Source of the DNA: Brooklawnia propionicigenes
GTDB taxonomy: Bacteria; Actinomycetota; Actinomycetes; Propionibacteriales; Propionibacteriaceae
Length of the DNA stretch: 64,000 nucleotides
Assembly (NCBI RefSeq): GCF_030297015.1
Contig: NZ_AP028056.1
Span: 940,939-1,004,938 of the forward strand
Direction: 5' to 3'
The notes under the pieces were generated by a model. That model was not told the DNA's origin. It saw only the letters and a list, made by a program, of their open reading frames with translations, and ran no database searches. A program made the translations under genes and the position numbers. Position 1 is the first letter of the stretch, and each line of letters starts with the position of its first letter. Positions 24,711 through 32,801 of this stretch are shown here, one piece after another.

Positions 24711-24743
24711 GTGGGGGTGGCGAGTTCTACTCGCTGCCCCCAC
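24711..24743 (+). terminator. Terminator after amtB-glnK
   Basis: GTGGGGG and GCGAGT pair with ACTCGC and CCCCCAC through two G-T wobbles (15-bp arms 24711-24725 and 24729-24743, loop TCT), followed by TTTCT. Confidence 0.85.
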
Positions 24744-24750
24744 TTTCTGT

Positions 24751-24821
24751 GTGCCTCGGCTCGTGAATGCCTCAGCTTGTATGCCTCAGCTTGTGGTGCC
24801 CAGCCTCTGGACGCCTCAGCC
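24751..24821. repeat. Degenerate 14-16 bp tandem repeat at 3' end of amine oxidase gene
   Basis: ATGCCTCAGCTTGT occurs twice in a row (24767-24794), flanked by diverged copies (GTGCCTCGGCTCGTGA before; GGTGCCCAGCCTCTGG and ACGCCTCAGCC after). The last copy covers the amine oxidase stop codon. Probably slippage-generated. Confidence 0.7.
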
Positions 24822-26165
24822 GATCTCGCGCGCGATGGCTTTGGCCTCCTCGCGCCCCGAACGGATCGCGCCTTCCATGTAGCCGTTGAACTTGCCGGCG
24901 TATTCGGCACCCGCGAAATGCACCGGGCCATAGGGTTCGGCAAGCTGCTGGCCGTTCATGCTCCAGATGCCCGGTGCGAAATGCGGCGTGTGGCAGCCGC
25001 GGGTGAAGGGATCGGCCAGCCAGTCGTAGTCGACGTAGGTGTGCTGCTGGCGGGCGATCGGCCCGAAGACCGCGGCCAGCGAATCGACGAACGCCCGCTC
25101 GCGGGCTGCGCTGCCGAGTGCCGACATGCTGACCGCCTCGGCCCCACCGAACAGTCCCGTCAGAACCCCTGGCCCATCGGGCTCGGTGACATCGAAGGTC
25201 GTCCGGATCGTCCCCTCGTCGGCACTCATCTGGCCGCTCAGCCCGGACTCCCGCCACCATGGCCGCTCATAGATGACGAAGGCTTTGATCGCGGCGCCCG
25301 GTGTGGTGCGCTTCACCGCCTCGTAGCGCCACTCGGGAAGCTGCGGCGAATAGTCGAGTTGCAGCGCAAGCCACGGTGGCAGGGTCACCAGCGCGGTCCG
25401 CGCCTCGATCTGCTCACCACCGGCGGTGTGCACGACGACCCCGTCGTCCGAATGCGAAATGCCGGTCACCACGGTGTCCAACTGAATCCGCTCGCTGACC
25501 TGATCGGCCAGGTGATCGATCAGTTGATGCATGCCACCAACCACCCGGCGCAGCTTCAAGCCCCCGCCGACGGCGAAAAGAGCCTCCAGATCGATGCCGG
25601 TGTTGCTCGCCTGCAGAGCATCACCGAGCTCGACACCCGAACTCACCGCACCCAGCACACTGCTGAGCGCGGACGCGAAGTCGTGCTGAGCGGCCGGGGT
25701 ACGCACATTCGTCTTGATCCAGCGCGACAGTGGCTGTGCCAGCCAGGTCTGGTTGGCTGCCGTCCACGTCGGGTCCGAGACCGTTCGTTCCGCGAGTCTG
25801 CGGAACCGCACCACGCCTTGCCCCAGATCGGCGGTCTCGAACGGTGAAAGCGTGCGACTATGTCCGGACGACTGCTGGCTGCGCATCACCGAGCCTTGGG
25901 AGCGGATCAGTAGCGAGCCCTCCCGCGGGCCAACCAGTTCGAGGCCGGCCTGCCTGACCAGTTCGTGCATTTGCTCGTTGCCGGGGCTGATCCACTGGCC
26001 GCCGCTTTCGATCAGCTGACCATCGATCTGCGTCGCCAGGACGCGTCCGCCCACCCGGTCCCGGGCCTCTGCCACGAGGACCTGCTTGCCACGCGCGACA
26101 AGGTCGTTCGCTGCGGCCAGCCCAGCGAAACCGGCTCCGATCACTACGCAATCCAACACAGCCAC
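24816..26165 (-). CDS. Flavin-containing amine oxidase
   Basis: 449 residues. The N-terminal FAD motif CVVIGAGFAGLAAANDL and the following EARDRVGGRVLATQI are typical of monoamine oxidases. The C-terminal GAEYAGKFNGYMEGAIRSG closes the FAD site, and FVIYERPWWRESGLSG lies in the substrate domain. It would oxidise a primary or secondary amine to an aldehyde plus H2O2. GTG 26165 is chosen because the FAD strand starts six residues later; GTG 26159 is also possible. No strong Shine-Dalgarno is present. Convergent with amtB-glnK; the substrate is unknown. Confidence 0.88.
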   Translation of the reverse strand: MAVLDCVVIGAGFAGLAAANDLVARGKQVLVAEARDRVGGRVLATQIDGQLIESGGQWISPGNEQMHELVRQAGLELVGPREGSLLIRSQGSVMRSQQSSGHSRTLSPFETADLGQGVVRFRRLAERTVSDPTWTAANQTWLAQPLSRWIKTNVRTPAAQHDFASALSSVLGAVSSGVELGDALQASNTGIDLEALFAVGGGLKLRRVVGGMHQLIDHLADQVSERIQLDTVVTGISHSDDGVVVHTAGGEQIEARTALVTLPPWLALQLDYSPQLPEWRYEAVKRTTPGAAIKAFVIYERPWWRESGLSGQMSADEGTIRTTFDVTEPDGPGVLTGLFGGAEAVSMSALGSAARERAFVDSLAAVFGPIARQQHTYVDYDWLADPFTRGCHTPHFAPGIWSMNGQQLAEPYGPVHFAGAEYAGKFNGYMEGAIRSGREEAKAIAREIG

Positions 26166-26255
26166 CAATCTACCGATCGGCCAAGTGCGGCCCGACGGTG
26201 GGTACCCGGCGCGATCCCGCCCTCGGACGGCGCCGAGGACCTCGTGGACGCGCAC

Positions 26256-26927
26256 TCATGCCTGCAGCCTGCGGTGCAATGCGTCGCCGAGCTGCCGGGG
26301 CCGGAACACCGAGGTTGCGGCCAGCAGTAACGCGCTGAGTCCGACGCAGGCCCATGACGGCGTCGTGACCGTAACCCACCCCAACAGCACGAACAGCCCC
26401 GGGACGAGGCCGAACAGCATCACCAGTGCGGCCTTGGCGATGTGCTCGGAGGGCTCCATCCGCACGACGCGGACCACGATCACCAGAGCCAGATTCGCGA
26501 AGGTGCAGATGCTCGGGATCGCCCAGGTCGTGGCCCACATCGACCAGCCGGTGACCAGATCCCAGGCGACCGCCGCCAGTGACAGCAGCACCACCAGCCA
26601 GAGCACGAGGCTGCCGACGTTGTGGCGCCGGTAGGCGGCGACCAGCACCACCAGCCACAACGCGGCGACCGAGAGCCAGACCGTGCGGATCGGCGCCATC
26701 AGATCCGGCACCAGTGCCTGCGCGGCGAACGACGCGATCACCGCCAGCACTGACAGCGGTACGAGGACCGCCCAGAGCTGCCGGCGGTCGAAACGCAGCG
26801 GCGCGGCCGGGTATGCCTCCTCAGTCGCCGGCAGCACCCCTGCGCCAAGGTCGAGCGGAACCCAGCACAGCGGGCAGACCCGCCATCGGCCCTCGATGTC
26901 GGCGCCGCATGACCGGCAGTGGCTCAT
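26256..26927 (-). CDS. Zinc-ribbon membrane protein, DUF6320-like
   Basis: 223 residues. A zinc ribbon (HCRSCGADIEGRWRVCPLCW) is followed by about six transmembrane helices. This plan fits DUF6320-type proteins, which are commonly encoded beside condensation-type alcohol acyltransferases. The ATG overlaps the acyltransferase stop (ATGA) and has GGAGGAGG 5 nt upstream, so it is the last gene of a three-gene operon. It may place the acyltransferase product at the membrane; this is inference. Confidence 0.7.
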   Translation of the reverse strand: MSHCRSCGADIEGRWRVCPLCWVPLDLGAGVLPATEEAYPAAPLRFDRRQLWAVLVPLSVLAVIASFAAQALVPDLMAPIRTVWLSVAALWLVVLVAAYRRHNVGSLVLWLVVLLSLAAVAWDLVTGWSMWATTWAIPSICTFANLALVIVVRVVRMEPSEHIAKAALVMLFGLVPGLFVLLGWVTVTTPSWACVGLSALLLAATSVFRPRQLGDALHRRLQA

Positions 26928-28417
26928 CGTTGCCTCCTCCGCGCGCACGTCTCCAACCGGGAGGGATCGCCTTCCGCCTCGGCGAGTTCCTGGGCCGTCA
27001 CCCGCGAGGCATTCACCCGCACGGCGACGCCCCGATCGGTGAGGTGGCGAACGAAGGCCGCGTGGTAGTCGGTCTCGACAAAGGGACTGGTGAACGAGAC
27101 GGTCAGCACGTCGCCGTGACTGATCGCGGACAGCTGTGGACGGGCTGCCGACACATGGAGGAACATCCGGCGGACATGGGGGTCGGCCGGTGCCGGCAGG
27201 GCGACCCGGCCGAGGTTCGAGATCGCCACCGTGATGCCCCTGTTGTTCAGGTGGTTAACCGCGCCCAGCACCGCGTCCTTCAACGGTCGCGGGATGAACC
27301 GCAGCAGCGGATGGCGCTCGAAGCGGACCAGACGCCGGATCTTGCGCTGGAGACCGTCTTGGGTGAGCTGGCTCTGGAACTGCTCGTCCAGGCTCCGGCA
27401 GACCGCGCCGAGGGAGTCGGCGCCGGAATCCACGCCGTACTGGTGCATCAGGCGGATGGTGGCGAAGAAGTTGCGCCCCGACGCCGATGGGAAGAACTGG
27501 CGCAAGTTCACCGGGACCGACACCGCCATGGTACGAGCCTCTCGACGCAGGACCCTGGTCGCGCGCAGGGATTCGAAGAACAGCGCGATCAGGTAGATGG
27601 TCAGCGAGACACCCTCGGCCCGTGCCAGGTCCAGCATGGGCCGGACCGGCACCGATACCTCGACCACCCGCGTCCGCCGGTCAGGGGTGAGCCTCCCGCG
27701 GACCCGTACCACCCGCCGGGACCGCGTGTGAGGATGCGAGGCCTTCTCGTGGCTGGCCACCGGCCCGCCCGCGTTGTCCGCGACCAGCGAGGAGGTCGAC
27801 CCGACCGGTGTGGTCGCCTCCTCGATGAAGGCGCCTGCGCCCCGCCGGGAGCCGAACCATTGCGAGAACGCGTCGACGGTGAACTCCTGTTTCACGCCGG
27901 ATCGGCCGGTCGGCGCGGCGGCCGCGAACTCCTCGGGATGGCGCAGCCCGAGGTACTCGGTGAGCAGGTCCTGGAAGAACCAGAGCGCCCCGGTGCCGTC
28001 GGTGAGCGCATGGAAGACCTCCAGGGAGATCCTGTGTCCGCGGTGCAGCACTCGGAACAGCAGGTCACGACTGTCGAAACGGTAGAGGTGGGTCACCGAT
28101 GGGGCGACGTCCTCGGCGACCACCGGATGCCGATCGGACTCCTGCAGGTAGTACCAGAAGATACCTTGGCGCAGCACCGCCCGGAACAGTGGGTACTGCG
28201 CATAGACCCGGTCGAGGGCCTCCTGCAGGACCGCCGGATCGACCATTTCGTCCAGCTCGGCGGCCAACCGGAAGACCTTCGTGTCGATATCACTGCGCGT
28301 GGCGAGGAAGATGTTCGCGGCGTTGTCGAGCCGCACCCAGGTCGACGGAGGCGTACGCGGCCACCAGGCGGACGAATGGCGCAGCCCTGGGGAGGTACGG
28401 GGCGGATCGGGAGTCAC
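26924..28417 (-). CDS. Condensation/alcohol acyltransferase family protein
   Basis: 497 residues of the chloramphenicol acetyltransferase/condensation superfamily, which includes PapA5 and alcohol acetyltransferases. The catalytic HxxxD is in LEVFHALTDGTGAL near residue 130. The second half has VSVPVNLRQFFPSASGRNFF, corresponding to the conserved solvent-channel loop, and ITVAISNLGRVALP. It would join an acyl group from CoA or a carrier to an alcohol or amine. The GTG start overlaps the lipase stop, so the two are coupled. The substrate is not readable. Confidence 0.8.
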   Translation of the reverse strand: MTPDPPRTSPGLRHSSAWWPRTPPSTWVRLDNAANIFLATRSDIDTKVFRLAAELDEMVDPAVLQEALDRVYAQYPLFRAVLRQGIFWYYLQESDRHPVVAEDVAPSVTHLYRFDSRDLLFRVLHRGHRISLEVFHALTDGTGALWFFQDLLTEYLGLRHPEEFAAAAPTGRSGVKQEFTVDAFSQWFGSRRGAGAFIEEATTPVGSTSSLVADNAGGPVASHEKASHPHTRSRRVVRVRGRLTPDRRTRVVEVSVPVRPMLDLARAEGVSLTIYLIALFFESLRATRVLRREARTMAVSVPVNLRQFFPSASGRNFFATIRLMHQYGVDSGADSLGAVCRSLDEQFQSQLTQDGLQRKIRRLVRFERHPLLRFIPRPLKDAVLGAVNHLNNRGITVAISNLGRVALPAPADPHVRRMFLHVSAARPQLSAISHGDVLTVSFTSPFVETDYHAAFVRHLTDRGVAVRVNASRVTAQELAEAEGDPSRLETCARRRQR

Positions 28418-29403
28418 GGCGTGTCCAGGGTGCGGCTGTCGGTCATGTCACCGTCGAGGAACTCGTTGATGAGTTCGTAAGCCTTCGTCAGTACCCGCGA
28501 GAATCTCGGCAGCACGATGAAGCCGTGCAAGGCACCATCGATCCGTTCGATTCGTGCCGGGCTGCCCGCCGCGCGAAGTGCCCGGCCGTAGGCCTCGCCC
28601 TCGTCGCGGAGCAGGTCCAGTTCGGCGGTGATCACCAGCGTGCGCGGCTGCCCGGACAGGTCGTCGGCGGCCAGCGGTGAGACCGAAGGAATCTTCCGGA
28701 GGGCGGCATCCGGCTGGTACATGACCAGGTAGTCACGGACCTCCTGGGCTGTGAGGCGCAGCCCGGTGCCGTACTCCCCCACCGACGGATACGGCGAGGT
28801 GGCAGGGTCGTGGTCCCACTGAGTGACCGGGTAGAGCAGGATCTGCGCGCCCGGTAGGGTTGCGTCTCGCTGGCGCAGCAGGAGCGAGACCACGGCGGCG
28901 AGGTTGGCGCCGGCGGAGTCACCCACCAAGGTGATGTCCTCGGGCCGGCGGGCCCCGATCCGCCGCGGGTGCGCCAGCAGACTCTCGGTCACGCAAAGAC
29001 AGTCGTCCAGCCCGGCCGGGAACGGGTGCTCGGGGGCAAGTCGATAGTCGACCGCGCAGACGACCTGTCCGGTCAGGTCGGCCATGGTACGGCAGGTCGA
29101 CATGTACGTGTCGATATCACCGGTGACCCAACCGCCGCCATGGAAGAACACCAGGGCTCCCGGACGGACAGTCGATTTCGGCAGGAATACCCGGACCGGG
29201 ATCTCATGGCCGTCCTTGCCGAGCACTGCCTGGTCAAGGATGCGGTAGGGACCACGAAAGATGATCCTGGCTAGGGCCCGCTGAACGCGACGCACCTTCT
29301 CGTAGTCCGCCCGGATGTTGATTCGCGGTGCAGCGAACAGGCTCAGGATTGCCCTGGCCAATCGGCTCACAGGCGGCTGCCCGCTCGTGTCCCGGCTGGT
29401 CAT
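28414..29403 (-). CDS. Alpha/beta hydrolase, hormone-sensitive lipase family
   Basis: 329 residues. The family's HGGG oxyanion motif is in LVFFHGGGWVTGDID; the nucleophile is in LVGDSAGANLAA; Asp in ITAELDLLRDEG; His in GALHGFIV. It hydrolyses short acyl esters in the cytoplasm. The ATG at 29403 is chosen because TACGCT lies 6 nt upstream and no Shine-Dalgarno exists; a longer frame has no family similarity. It begins the lipase-acyltransferase-DUF6320 operon, a pair that could make and break the same ester. Confidence 0.88.
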   Translation of the reverse strand: MTSRDTSGQPPVSRLARAILSLFAAPRINIRADYEKVRRVQRALARIIFRGPYRILDQAVLGKDGHEIPVRVFLPKSTVRPGALVFFHGGGWVTGDIDTYMSTCRTMADLTGQVVCAVDYRLAPEHPFPAGLDDCLCVTESLLAHPRRIGARRPEDITLVGDSAGANLAAVVSLLLRQRDATLPGAQILLYPVTQWDHDPATSPYPSVGEYGTGLRLTAQEVRDYLVMYQPDAALRKIPSVSPLAADDLSGQPRTLVITAELDLLRDEGEAYGRALRAAGSPARIERIDGALHGFIVLPRFSRVLTKAYELINEFLDGDMTDSRTLDTP

Positions 29404-29415
29404 AGGGCAAGCGTA
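29404..29415 (-). promoter_or_regulatory. Leaderless promoter of lipase operon
   Basis: On the minus strand TACGCT (29415-29410), 6 nt, then the ATG at 29403. Confidence 0.4.
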
Positions 29416-29594
29416 GACGCTGCCCCACAGGTGTGCCGACGTCTCGACGGGGCGCCCAAGCACCGCGGGGGGCAGCCGTTCGTCACGGACTGATCCGCGC
29501 ACCAGTCCCGCCGTTCTTGGTCATCGCGTCTGTCGGGATAACGCGGGTGCCCGCCCGAACTTCTTCGCCCGCGGCCTTGGACCGGCATGCCAGC

Positions 29595-29681
29595 GTGCCT
29601 CATCTTCTTCACTTGCGGTATTGGATCGATCCAAGCCGGCCAATTTGAGAGTTTTCGGCCCAACTGAAGAAGATTAGGCAC
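29595..29681. repeat. Nested inverted repeat around a perfect palindrome in a 418-bp noncoding gap
   Basis: GTGCCTCATCTTCTTC (29595-29610) is repeated inverted at 29666-29681 with one mismatch. Inside is the perfect 14-bp palindrome TTGGATCGATCCAA (29621-29634) with a central CG, the shape of a LacI-family operator. The gap lies between the divergent lipase operon and the aldo/keto reductase. I see no gene in the gap (29404-29821). The element may be a regulator site pair or a large cruciform. Confidence 0.7.
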
Positions 29682-29821
29682 GGCTGCTTGGCAGGAGACC
29701 TAGAGGCAGCCCCTCGGCCTGGCCCAGCCGCTTCCGGCACGATCCGGATCTGTCCCGTTCGCCCCGAAAGCGTGTTTCCTTGCACTGTGGGCGCAACAAG
29801 CAGACGTCGAGGGAGACCATG

Positions 29822-30820
29822 ATGGAGTACACACGACTTGGGACCTCCGGGTTGAGGATCAGCCGAATCGCTTTGGGCTGCATGAGCTTCAGTGCCGTCG
29901 GCCGTCAAGGGGCCTGGGCATTGGATGCGGAGGCCGCCGAGCCGATCTTTCGACAGGCCGTCGAACTGGGCATCACCTTCTGGGACACTGCCAACATCTA
30001 CGGGGCTGGTTCCAGCGAGGAGATCACCGGAGCCGCCATCACGAAGTTCACCAAGCGTGAGGACGTGGTGATCGCCACCAAGCTGTTCGGCCCCATGGGC
30101 TCCGGCCCGGGCGGCCGCGGTCTGTCACGACGGGCGGTCCTCGAACAGGTCGACGCCTCGCTGAAGCGGCTCGGCACCGACTACATCGACTTGTACCAGA
30201 TCCACCGCTTCGATCCGAACACCCCGGTCGAAGAGACAATGGAGGCACTCCACAACGTGGTGAAGGCCGGCAAGGCGCGTTACATCGGCGCCTCCTCCAT
30301 GTGGGCCTGGCAGTTCTCCAAGATGCAGTACACCGCCGAACTGCACAACTGGACCAAGTTCGTCTCTATGCAGGATCAGTACAACCTCGTTGCACGCGAG
30401 GAGGAACGCGAGATGTACCCCCTGCTCGCAGACCAGGGCGTCGGCGCGATCCCGTGGTCTCCTCTGGCCGCGGGTCTGGTGACCCGACCTTGGGGCGAGA
30501 GCTCCACCACCCGCAGCAGGTCCAACCCCCGCGCCGACCCCTCGGGTAGGCCGCTGTGGCTGGAGACCGACAAGGGCACCGTCGATGCCGTGCAGGCCAT
30601 AGCGGAAGCTCGAGATGTCTCGATGGCACAGATTGCCCTGGCCTGGGTGCTGCACAATCCGGTTGTCTCCGCACCCATTGTCGGGGCAACCAAGCCGCAT
30701 CATCTCGCTGACGCTGCCGCCGCCCTCGCGGTGCACCTCACCGGCGAGGAAGTCGCTGCGCTCGAGGAGCACTACACACCCCGCTTGCCGACCTACTACG
30801 GCACCAAGTCCGGCTTCTGA
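29822..30820 (+). CDS. Aldo/keto reductase
   Basis: 332 residues. It begins MEYTRLGTSGLRISRIALG. The tetrad is visible: Asp and Tyr in FWDTANIYGAG, Lys in VIATKLFGPM, His in YQIHRFDPNT; the NADPH site follows in IPWSPLAAGLVTRPWG and IVGATKPHHL. It reduces aldehydes or ketones with NADPH. Two adjacent ATGs exist (29819, 29822); the second is 6 nt from GGAG. It is monocistronic, with the nested palindrome element 140-230 bp upstream as a candidate control site and a hairpin after it. Confidence 0.93.
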   Translation: MEYTRLGTSGLRISRIALGCMSFSAVGRQGAWALDAEAAEPIFRQAVELGITFWDTANIYGAGSSEEITGAAITKFTKREDVVIATKLFGPMGSGPGGRGLSRRAVLEQVDASLKRLGTDYIDLYQIHRFDPNTPVEETMEALHNVVKAGKARYIGASSMWAWQFSKMQYTAELHNWTKFVSMQDQYNLVAREEEREMYPLLADQGVGAIPWSPLAAGLVTRPWGESSTTRSRSNPRADPSGRPLWLETDKGTVDAVQAIAEARDVSMAQIALAWVLHNPVVSAPIVGATKPHHLADAAAALAVHLTGEEVAALEEHYTPRLPTYYGTKSGF

Positions 30821-30880
30821 GCTCGGGAGTTGCGGCGTGACCTCCACAGGCAGGGGACTCAGTCCGGCGCGATGTTGTGA

Positions 30881-30907
30881 CGACGGATCCTGACAGAAGG
30901 ATCGTCG
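30881..30907 (+). terminator. Hairpin downstream of aldo/keto reductase
   Basis: CGAC-G-GATCCT (30881-30891) pairs with AGGATCGTCG (30898-30907) with one bulged G and loop GACAGA. No T-run follows, so a terminator role is likely but unproven. Confidence 0.5.
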
Positions 30908-31048
30908 AGTGCGGCGTCACCATGCTCTCGACGACATCAATGAGCCTCGGAACGCAGCATTCCGAAGCTCGCGAGGGTTCTTGAGGTTTGCGCGAGAACG
31001 AGACTCCGAGCCAAGAACCGAGAAACGATAGATGACTAGGTGAAATAC

Positions 31049-31124
31049 TGGAGCCACCTGCGAGAATCGAACTCGCGACCTACGCTTTACGAGAGCGTCG
31101 CTCTACCGACTGAGCTAAGGTGGC
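31049..31124 (-). tRNA. tRNA-Thr (anticodon CGT)
   Basis: On the minus strand the 76 bases fold as a standard cloverleaf: acceptor GCCACCT/AGGTGGC, D arm GCTC...GAGC, anticodon stem ACGCT/AGCGT with loop CTCGTAA (anticodon CGT, codon ACG), T arm GCGAG-TTCGATT-CTCGC, discriminator T and an encoded CCA. Confidence 0.98.
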
Positions 31125-31204
31125 GCACCGGCCCCTGGCCGGACCGACCACGCAAACTATACCGATACCGCGCGTCCGGACGAAACCGTGCCCGAACAGC
31201 CGAC

Positions 31205-32782
31205 TCAGCCATCGGTGCAGCGTGTGCCTTCCGCCGGCACTGTGCCGTTGACCAGGTAGTCCACCACGATCCAGTCCAGGCAGGCGCTGCCCGAATCGTA
31301 GGCGCCGTGACCTGCGGCTTCACGCGTGACCAGGGTCGCCGACTGCAACTCGGACGCCATCAGTTCGGCGTTTTCGTAGGGGGTTGCCGAGTCGCCGGTG
31401 TTCTGGACGATGAGGATCGGCGGGGCATCTTTGCCGGTGAAATCTATCGACTCCGCGGGCTCGGCCGTCCACAAGGGACAGGTCAGGTCGGGGCCGAACA
31501 GCTTCCCGAAGATCGGTGCAAGTTCGCTGTTTCGTCCGGTCCAGTCGTCGAATGCGGCCTGGACGCCGTCATCGCCCTCGTCCGCGCAGCTGATGGCCGG
31601 GAACGAGTAAGCCAGCGAGCCATAGGTCCCATCGGAATTGCGGTCGTTCATCGAATCTGCGACCTGCTGCAAGTACGCCCCGTCACCGCTGGTCATGGTG
31701 TACTGCAGGAGTGAACTGAGTTCCTGATAGACGTCCGAGCCGAAGTAGAAGTACAGCAGCAGCCCGGAAACCGCCTGCGACTCGGTCAGCATCCGGCTTC
31801 CGTCGCCGGGCAGCGGAGCAGCGTCCAGACCGTTGATGAACGCCACGATCGTGTCCACGACCTCCTGCTCGCTGCTCCCCAGTCCGCAGTCGTTCGAGGC
31901 GCACCAGGACGCGAAGGCTCGCAGGCTCCGATCGAATCCCTCGGCCTGGATGACATCGCTGTCGGGTTGCAGGTTCACCGCAGAATCGAGCACCATCTTG
32001 TCGATCCTCGTCGGGTACAACTCGGCGTAGACGGCGCCGAGGAAGGTGCCGTAACTGGTGCCGAAGAAGCTCAGCTTCTCGGCTCCGATCAGCTGGCGGG
32101 CGAGGTCGTAGTCGTAGATGGCCTCGATGGTCGAAATATGGTCGAGCAGCGCACCGGAAGCCTGACGGCATTCCTCGTTGAAGGCCTGCTGCGCGGCGAT
32201 CAGTGCGTCGCGCTCCGACTGGTCGTCCGGCGTGAAGTCGGTATTGAGGTAGGCGTCGGTCTGAGCACCCGTGCCGCAGACCACCGGCGTCGATTCCCCC
32301 GATCCGCGGGAATCCAGGCCGATGATGTCGAAGCCTTCCAACCCGGAGGTCGGGAAGCCGACGACATAGTCCTGGGCTGATCCCCCGGGACCACCGGGGT
32401 TGACGAACAGCGGCCCCATATAGGGCCCGGTACTGGCCGGGCGCATCTTCATCGCGATGGTGATCGCCTGGGCGCCGGGATCCTGCCAGTCGAGCGGCGT
32501 CAGGAAGGTCGCACAACGGTAGCCGCCGTCGCAGTCGGTCCAGCGCAACCGCTGGCTGGTGTATGAGGCGAGATCGTCACCGGGGGCATCGGCGAAGCCG
32601 GGCGGTTTCACATCGGTGACCGCGCCGGCGACCATCCGATCAGGCGAGGGCTCGGCCGGAAAAGTCTGCTCGGGTGTCGGCAGCTGAATCGCGGATGCCG
32701 GCGGGCTGTCGGGCTGCGAGAAGCAACCGCTCAGACCGACAGCGCAGGCCAGCGCGACGACTGCTACCCGAGGCCAACGCAT
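31205..32782 (-). CDS. Secreted lipoprotein, tripeptidyl aminopeptidase-like alpha/beta hydrolase
   Basis: 525 residues. The N-terminus is a lipoprotein signal (VAVVALACAVGLSGCFSQ, lipobox LSGC). The hydrolase has the oxyanion GGPGGSAQD, nucleophile FFGTSYGTFLG, Asp in IVQNTGDSATPY and His in EAAGHGAYDS. The C-terminal SACLDWIVVDYLVNGTVP is the typical TAP-like end. It probably cleaves N-terminal peptides at the outer membrane face. ATG 32782 is chosen: TAGTAT lies 6 nt upstream, without Shine-Dalgarno. Eight Cys in the mature part may form disulfides. Confidence 0.9.
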   Translation of the reverse strand: MRWPRVAVVALACAVGLSGCFSQPDSPPASAIQLPTPEQTFPAEPSPDRMVAGAVTDVKPPGFADAPGDDLASYTSQRLRWTDCDGGYRCATFLTPLDWQDPGAQAITIAMKMRPASTGPYMGPLFVNPGGPGGSAQDYVVGFPTSGLEGFDIIGLDSRGSGESTPVVCGTGAQTDAYLNTDFTPDDQSERDALIAAQQAFNEECRQASGALLDHISTIEAIYDYDLARQLIGAEKLSFFGTSYGTFLGAVYAELYPTRIDKMVLDSAVNLQPDSDVIQAEGFDRSLRAFASWCASNDCGLGSSEQEVVDTIVAFINGLDAAPLPGDGSRMLTESQAVSGLLLYFYFGSDVYQELSSLLQYTMTSGDGAYLQQVADSMNDRNSDGTYGSLAYSFPAISCADEGDDGVQAAFDDWTGRNSELAPIFGKLFGPDLTCPLWTAEPAESIDFTGKDAPPILIVQNTGDSATPYENAELMASELQSATLVTREAAGHGAYDSGSACLDWIVVDYLVNGTVPAEGTRCTDG

Positions 32783-32794
32783 ACCCAAATACTA
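32783..32794 (-). promoter_or_regulatory. Leaderless promoter of TAP-like lipoprotein
   Basis: On the minus strand TAGTAT (32794-32789), 6 nt, then the ATG at 32782. The same hexamer is used before the TetR gene. Confidence 0.5.
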
Positions 32795-32801
32795 GGGTGG
32801 C

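Noticed and set aside
24751-24821. Repeat cluster as a CRISPR or origin iteron array
   Set aside because: No spacers, only two good copies, no rep or dnaA gene nearby, and the repeat covers a stop codon.
26579-28480. A 633-codon + strand frame over the acyltransferase and DUF6320 genes
   Set aside because: Antisense to genes with clear motifs (HALTDG, zinc ribbon, helices); its product is Arg/Pro/Ala-rich shadow sequence.
28414-29403. Lipase-acyltransferase trio as a non-ribosomal peptide cluster
   Set aside because: There is a condensation-type fold but no adenylation or carrier domain anywhere in the window.
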